Shown here: piece by piece, positions 1 to 5,605 of the stretch
How positions within the stretch are numbered: position 1 is the stretch's first letter
Layout: the number at the start of each line of letters is the position of its first letter
From: Elusimicrobiota bacterium
GTDB lineage: Bacteria > Elusimicrobiota > Elusimicrobia > 2-02-FULL-39-32
Assembly (NCBI GenBank): GCA_023249715.1
Contig: JAHFCA010000104.1
Location: forward strand, 1 to 5,605
Length of the DNA: 5,605 bases
Direction: 5' to 3'
Translations under genes and position numbers: made by a program
Notes under the pieces: generated by a model
The model's input: the letters and a program-made list of their open reading frames with translations, nothing else
Told to the model about the DNA's origin: nothing
Database searches by the model: none

Positions 1-647
1 GGACTCACCTCCTTTTCCGGAACAAAAACGGCTCCGGAAAAACTTTTTCCCTGTAATGTAATGGAAAGGGAGGGATCGAATACAGACCAGATTAAACTGT
101 TGGGAGATCCGGAAGTTTCCGAACCATCTCCGGCATGGTAGATGAGAATGTGATCTTTGTTGGAAAAATCATATCCCGCTGCGGTCGCGATATTGACGGC
201 GTCTCTAAAGATAGAGCTATAGCTGCTGTTAATGCCATTCGCGTAGCTACTGTGAGAATTAGGCATGCGGTAAGCCCCTAAAGCTCCGGAGCCGCCTTTA
301 GAAACGGTTGCGGTTACGGTAAGTACATCATAAGAGTTTTCCTGGTAGAAGGATCGAATATTAGAAAATTGAGTCTCGCTAGTAGCGGTACTCACGCTCA
401 TATTTTTGTCAGAGAAATCTATTCTCAGAACCGCTACTCTATAAGTGGTCAGAGATATGGGTGGCGCTTTGCCTGGCGCATAAGCTCTTTGAATTTTTAG
501 TCTTTGCGCGAAGGCAGAGGGATTTGTTTTACAAGTAGGATAATCTACTTTTTGTAAATCGGGAGGGCGTGGAACCGCCCCCAAGTGGACAGAGAGCGAT
601 AAAGAAAAAGTAAAAATCCAAAGGAAGAGTGTTTTAAATCTAAAAAC
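1..647 (-). CDS. M6-like secreted metalloprotease, N-terminal part; 3' end beyond window, no canonical start codon
   Basis: An open frame of 215 codons runs from just after the ahcY stop to the window edge. Residues are counted from the GTT codon at 645-647. Residues 1-24 look like a signal peptide: basic RFK, then the hydrophobic stretch TLFLWIFTFSLSLSV, then HLGA before VPRPPD. Residues 69-80 (YRVAVLRIDFSD) and 99-115 (SFYQENSYDVLTVTATV) match the M6 peptidase pattern of a hydrophobic strand plus DFxD, then YYxENSYGxLxVxxxV. Residues 148-190 continue it with RDAV, DFSNKDH, IYHAGDGSETSG and IWSVFD, and residues 208-211 (FVPE) resemble the segment just before the zinc-binding HExxH. That catalytic motif would lie outside the window, so protease activity is inferred. 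The frame has no ATG, GTG or TTG until a TTG at 582-584, inside the signal peptide. The family call is fairly firm. The start is unresolved, and this may be a damaged gene or contain a base error. Confidence 0.72.
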
Positions 648-3112
<2,465 letters not shown>

Positions 3113-3124
3113 GATTAAAGACTT

Positions 3125-3131
3125 CCTCCTT
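3125..3131 (-). promoter_or_regulatory. metK: Strong Shine-Dalgarno of metK
   Basis: The minus strand reads AAGGAGG, twelve bases before the metK ATG. It is the strongest ribosome binding site seen at any gene start in the window, suggesting metK is translated independently of the gene upstream. The rest of the 47-base gap (3113-3159) holds only a three-base-pair GGG/CCC inverted repeat and no clear promoter. Confidence 0.8.
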
Positions 3132-3159
3132 GGCGCTGTAGGGACTTGCCCTGTTTTAT

Positions 3160-4203
3160 TTAAATCTGTTCGTCCAAAACCAATCCACCAGAAACGGAGA
3201 GATTAGGCGGGACAACTCTCTGAGTTAAAACAACAGAATCTACTAATTTTACGCTCCCTGAAATTCTGCAATCCCCCCACAAAATAGAGTGTAGAATAAC
3301 ACTTTTTCGCCCTATAATGCAACGGTCTCCTATAACGGTATAAGGGCCAATAGTTACATTTTCTTTGATGGTACAATTGTCGCCTATGGAACAAGGCGGA
3401 TTTATTCTAGCGCTCTTAGAAATTTTTGTCTCTTTTCCAATCCAGACCCCTTTTCGTACAAGCTCTCCTCTCGGCGCAGTCTCTATTTTTCTATTTAAAA
3501 CCATTGCTTGAGATTTTTTATATTCCGCAAGTGTTCCTATATCTGTCCAATAGGCGTCAAATTTATACCCATAAAGCGCCTTTTTTTTCAATAACAGTTT
3601 CGGCAGCAGATCATGCCCAAAATCATAAAACCTATTTTTTGGAATCTCTTTTAATATCTCTTTTTTAAAAATATAAATTCCGCTATTGACAGTGTTACAA
3701 AAAATATCGCCCCAGGTAGGTTTTTCTAAAAATTTTTCAATGCGGGCATCTTTTCCAAATAAAGTAACTCCATATTCAAAACGAGAGTCCACTGCTGTTA
3801 CCGCAATAGAAAAGTCAGACTTTTTCTTATTATGAAACTGAATCAAATTAGAAAAATCAATGTCGGTTAAGTTGTCTCCGCTAACCACTAAAACATTGGG
3901 ATCGGAATCGGAAAGAAAATAATGCTCCGCATTTTTTACTCCTCCCGCTGTCCCTAAAAGTTCTTTCTCAAAGGAATAAAATAGTTGGAGCCCTAGGGAA
4001 GAGCCATCTTTAAAATATTCTTGAACTTTTTTATTGGAATGGCTTAAATTGATAATTACGTCGGTGATTCCATGTTTTTTTAGGTTAAGGAGGGTATATT
4101 CTAAAACAGGCCGATTGGCAACGGGCACTAAGGGTTTGGGGAGGCTCTGTGTCAGGGGCCTTAGGCGAGTCCCTTCCCCAGCGCAGATCACCATAGCTCT
4201 CAT
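3160..4203 (-). CDS. NDP-sugar pyrophosphorylase (sugar-1-phosphate nucleotidyltransferase) with left-handed beta-helix
   Basis: The predicted enzyme joins a sugar 1-phosphate to an NTP, giving an NDP-sugar and pyrophosphate, in the cytoplasm. The 347-residue protein starts with the nucleotidyltransferase domain (about 1-235). [10 protein letters not shown] at 9-18 with [11 protein letters not shown] at 22-32 is the nucleotide-binding signature. [12 protein letters not shown] at 106-117 has the metal-binding Asp, EKP is at 160-162, NSGIYIF at 173-179 and YWTDIGT at 218-224. Residues about 252-325 form hexapeptide repeats ([30 protein letters not shown]), a left-handed beta-helix as in mannose-1-phosphate guanylyltransferases and related enzymes. 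The true sugar and nucleotide cannot be read from sequence: GDP-mannose or a glucose nucleotide are both reasonable. The ATG lies 7 bases after the phosphohexomutase stop and has no Shine-Dalgarno, so translation is probably coupled. An internal ATG three codons on has no better site. The phosphohexomutase next door probably supplies the sugar 1-phosphate. Confidence 0.92.
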   Translation of the reverse strand: MRAMVICAGEGTRLRPLTQSLPKPLVPVANRPVLEYTLLNLKKHGITDVIINLSHSNKKVQEYFKDGSSLGLQLFYSFEKELLGTAGGVKNAEHYFLSDSDPNVLVVSGDNLTDIDFSNLIQFHNKKKSDFSIAVTAVDSRFEYGVTLFGKDARIEKFLEKPTWGDIFCNTVNSGIYIFKKEILKEIPKNRFYDFGHDLLPKLLLKKKALYGYKFDAYWTDIGTLAEYKKSQAMVLNRKIETAPRGELVRKGVWIGKETKISKSARINPPCSIGDNCTIKENVTIGPYTVIGDRCIIGRKSVILHSILWGDCRISGSVKLVDSVVLTQRVVPPNLSVSGGLVLDEQI

Positions 4204-4210
4204 AAGTGTG

Positions 4211-5605
4211 TTAGGATTCTAAAATAGAATGGATGAGAGGAGATAATTTCTCCAAAGATTTTTTAGAGAGCTCCATTTTGGGGAATTCAGCATACGTGCG
4301 CAGCAGCGGTTCCGTGCCGCTGGGCCGCATTAAAATCCAAGAACCGTCTTCCAAAACTACTTTTAATCCGTCTAAGGTGCGCATCTCTTTAATAGCCAAT
4401 CCCAGCCACTTGCTGGGAAATCGGTTTTGCGCTTTTTTTATAAATTCGGCCTTGCTTTTTACCGGTTTGGACAAAGGAATGTCATTTCTTAAATAACAAG
4501 AGGCTCCATATTTCTTTTCTAAATCTTTCAAGATGACGCTTAAATTCTTTTTTAACGATAGAATCATTTCCAAAAGGAGTAAGGCGGAAAGAAGTCCGTC
4601 TCTTTCCGGCAATAGAGACCCCGGTTTCGTGGAAGATTTTGTTTTTCCAAAGGCGTATCCCCCCGATTCTTCCCCTCCCGCAATCACGCCCCCCTTTAGA
4701 ACTTTTTCGGCTACATACTTAAAACCAACAGGAATTTCTTCAAAAGGGCAGTTATAGTCCTGCGCGATTTTTTCGGATAAATATCCCAGAGATACCGCCT
4801 GCGGCACCGTGCCCCTTAATCCTTTTATACTTACTAAATACCAGAGAAGGAGCGCAAACGTTTGTTGCGGAGTTAAATATTTTCCATTTTCATCCACAAC
4901 GCCTAAACGATCTCCGTCTCCATCTAAAGCAAAACCGGCGCACGCCTTTACTTGCGGAGTTACAGATTTTAATTCTGAAAGATAGGCTTCAATAGGTTCG
5001 GGATGGAGCCCTCCAAAGAGTGGGTCTACCGCAGTGTGCAGGAGAACCGTCTCCATGGGATTTTTAAGAGATTTAAAAAGAGCCTCCGCCATTTTCCCGC
5101 CGGGTCCATGCATGGGGTCAAAGCAGACCTTTTTTTTAGATTTTTGAAATAGAGCGGTATCGATATGTTGTCTAAGATACTCAACATAATCGGCGAGGTG
5201 TTCTTCAAATAAAGAAATTTTAAAAGGAAAGTGGCCGTTTCGGGTAAAGTTAATATCTAAATCTTCGGGCAGCCCATGGATTTTTTCTTCTACTTGGAGA
5301 GCCGTTTCCTGAGGAATAGATCCGCCGAACCCGCCTTTAATTTTGAATCCTAAATACTCTGCCGGGTTGTGGCTGGCTGTCATCATCGCCCCAAAGGGGG
5401 CTTTTTCTTTCCAGGTTACGAACGAGAGAAAGGGAGAGGTCACGCTCGCAGACAAAACATGAACGTTAAATCGATAATTCGAAAGAACAGTGGCCGCTTC
5501 GCGGGCAAACTCTCCCGCTCTAAAACGGTTGTCGTAGCCTATGAATATATTTTTTTTAGCGCCAGATTTTGAAAAAAGTTGGCCAACGCCATGGGCAACA
5601 GAACC
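4211..5605 (-). CDS. Phosphoglucomutase/phosphomannomutase family protein (alpha-D-phosphohexomutase), 5' end beyond window
   Basis: This enzyme interconverts hexose 6-phosphate and 1-phosphate through a phosphoserine. The frame is open to the window edge, giving 464 visible residues. A TTG at 5453-5455 is not the real start, because upstream codons in the same frame encode the conserved IGYDNRFRAGEFAREA of domain 1. Counted from the edge, TASHNP at 76-81 is the catalytic loop with Ser78, DGDGDR at 228-233 binds the metal, GEESGG at 311-316 is the sugar-binding loop, and RPSGTEPLLRTYAE at 427-440 is the phosphate-binding loop. All four family motifs are intact, so only a few tens of N-terminal residues are probably missing. 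The GEESGG loop is more like phosphoglucomutases than the GEMSGH type of dual PMM/PGM enzymes, which leans towards glucose, but specificity is not settled. It is probably the upstream partner of the nucleotidyltransferase. Confidence 0.95.
   Translation of the reverse strand, partial: GSVAHGVGQLFSKSGAKKNIFIGYDNRFRAGEFAREAATVLSNYRFNVHVLSASVTSPFLSFVTWKEKAPFGAMMTASHNPAEYLGFKIKGGFGGSIPQETALQVEEKIHGLPEDLDINFTRNGHFPFKISLFEEHLADYVEYLRQHIDTALFQKSKKKVCFDPMHGPGGKMAEALFKSLKNPMETVLLHTAVDPLFGGLHPEPIEAYLSELKSVTPQVKACAGFALDGDGDRLGVVDENGKYLTPQQTFALLLWYLVSIKGLRGTVPQAVSLGYLSEKIAQDYNCPFEEIPVGFKYVAEKVLKGGVIAGGEESGGYAFGKTKSSTKPGSLLPERDGLLSALLLLEMILSLKKNLSVILKDLEKKYGASCYLRNDIPLSKPVKSKAEFIKKAQNRFPSKWLGLAIKEMRTLDGLKVVLEDGSWILMRPSGTEPLLRTYAEFPKMELSKKSLEKLSPLIHSILES

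Noticed and set aside
563..582. Intrinsic terminator after ahcY
   Set aside because: The hairpin is followed by CCGATTTAC rather than a T-run, and it lies inside the signal-peptide region of an open frame.
3113..3159. Possible SAM riboswitch or attenuator before metK
   Set aside because: The gap is only 47 bases and shows just a three-base-pair GGG/CCC repeat plus the Shine-Dalgarno, which is too small for known SAM riboswitch classes, and no T-run terminator is present.
5453..5455. TTG as the start of the phosphohexomutase
   Set aside because: The same frame stays open upstream to the window edge and encodes the conserved GYDNR segment of domain 1, so the gene begins outside the window.

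Overview
The window is a compact, gene-dense piece of bacterial chromosome in which every supported gene lies on the minus strand, so the transcription order runs from high to low coordinates. The order is a phosphohexomutase (5' end outside the window), a sugar-1-phosphate nucleotidyltransferase, S-adenosylmethionine synthetase (metK), S-adenosylhomocysteine hydrolase (ahcY), and the N-terminal part of a secreted M6-like metalloprotease (3' end outside the window). Gaps between genes are 7, 47, 11 and essentially 0 bases. I saw no terminator or convincing promoter between them, so the layout looks like one operon or a tightly packed run of co-transcribed genes.

Region by region: 4211-5605 encodes an alpha-D-phosphohexomutase with its phosphoserine loop, metal loop, sugar loop and phosphate-binding loop all visible. 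3160-4203 encodes an NDP-sugar pyrophosphorylase with a C-terminal left-handed beta-helix. 1928-3112 is a complete metK behind a strong Shine-Dalgarno. 648-1916 is a complete ahcY of the short archaeal/Thermotoga-like type, starting at GTG. 1-647 is an open frame with a signal peptide and recognisable M6 (immune-inhibitor-A-like) sequence, but no ATG, GTG or TTG codon where its start should be.

The first two genes together would turn a hexose-6-phosphate into a hexose-1-phosphate and then an NDP-sugar, feeding surface polysaccharide or glycan synthesis. MetK and AhcY form two steps of the methyl cycle: MetK makes SAM, and AhcY removes the SAH left by methyltransferases. The protease is exported and is probably a positional passenger rather than a metabolic partner.

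The organism is a bacterium of moderate GC that uses Shine-Dalgarno-led translation. The short AhcY type and the secreted M6-like protein would fit a little-cultured lineage such as Elusimicrobiota or Omnitrophota, but that is a weak impression from protein style and not a demonstrated placement. No RNA genes, mobile elements, CRISPR arrays or long repeats were seen. Most of the window is ordinary housekeeping. The one real puzzle is the ahcY/protease junction.
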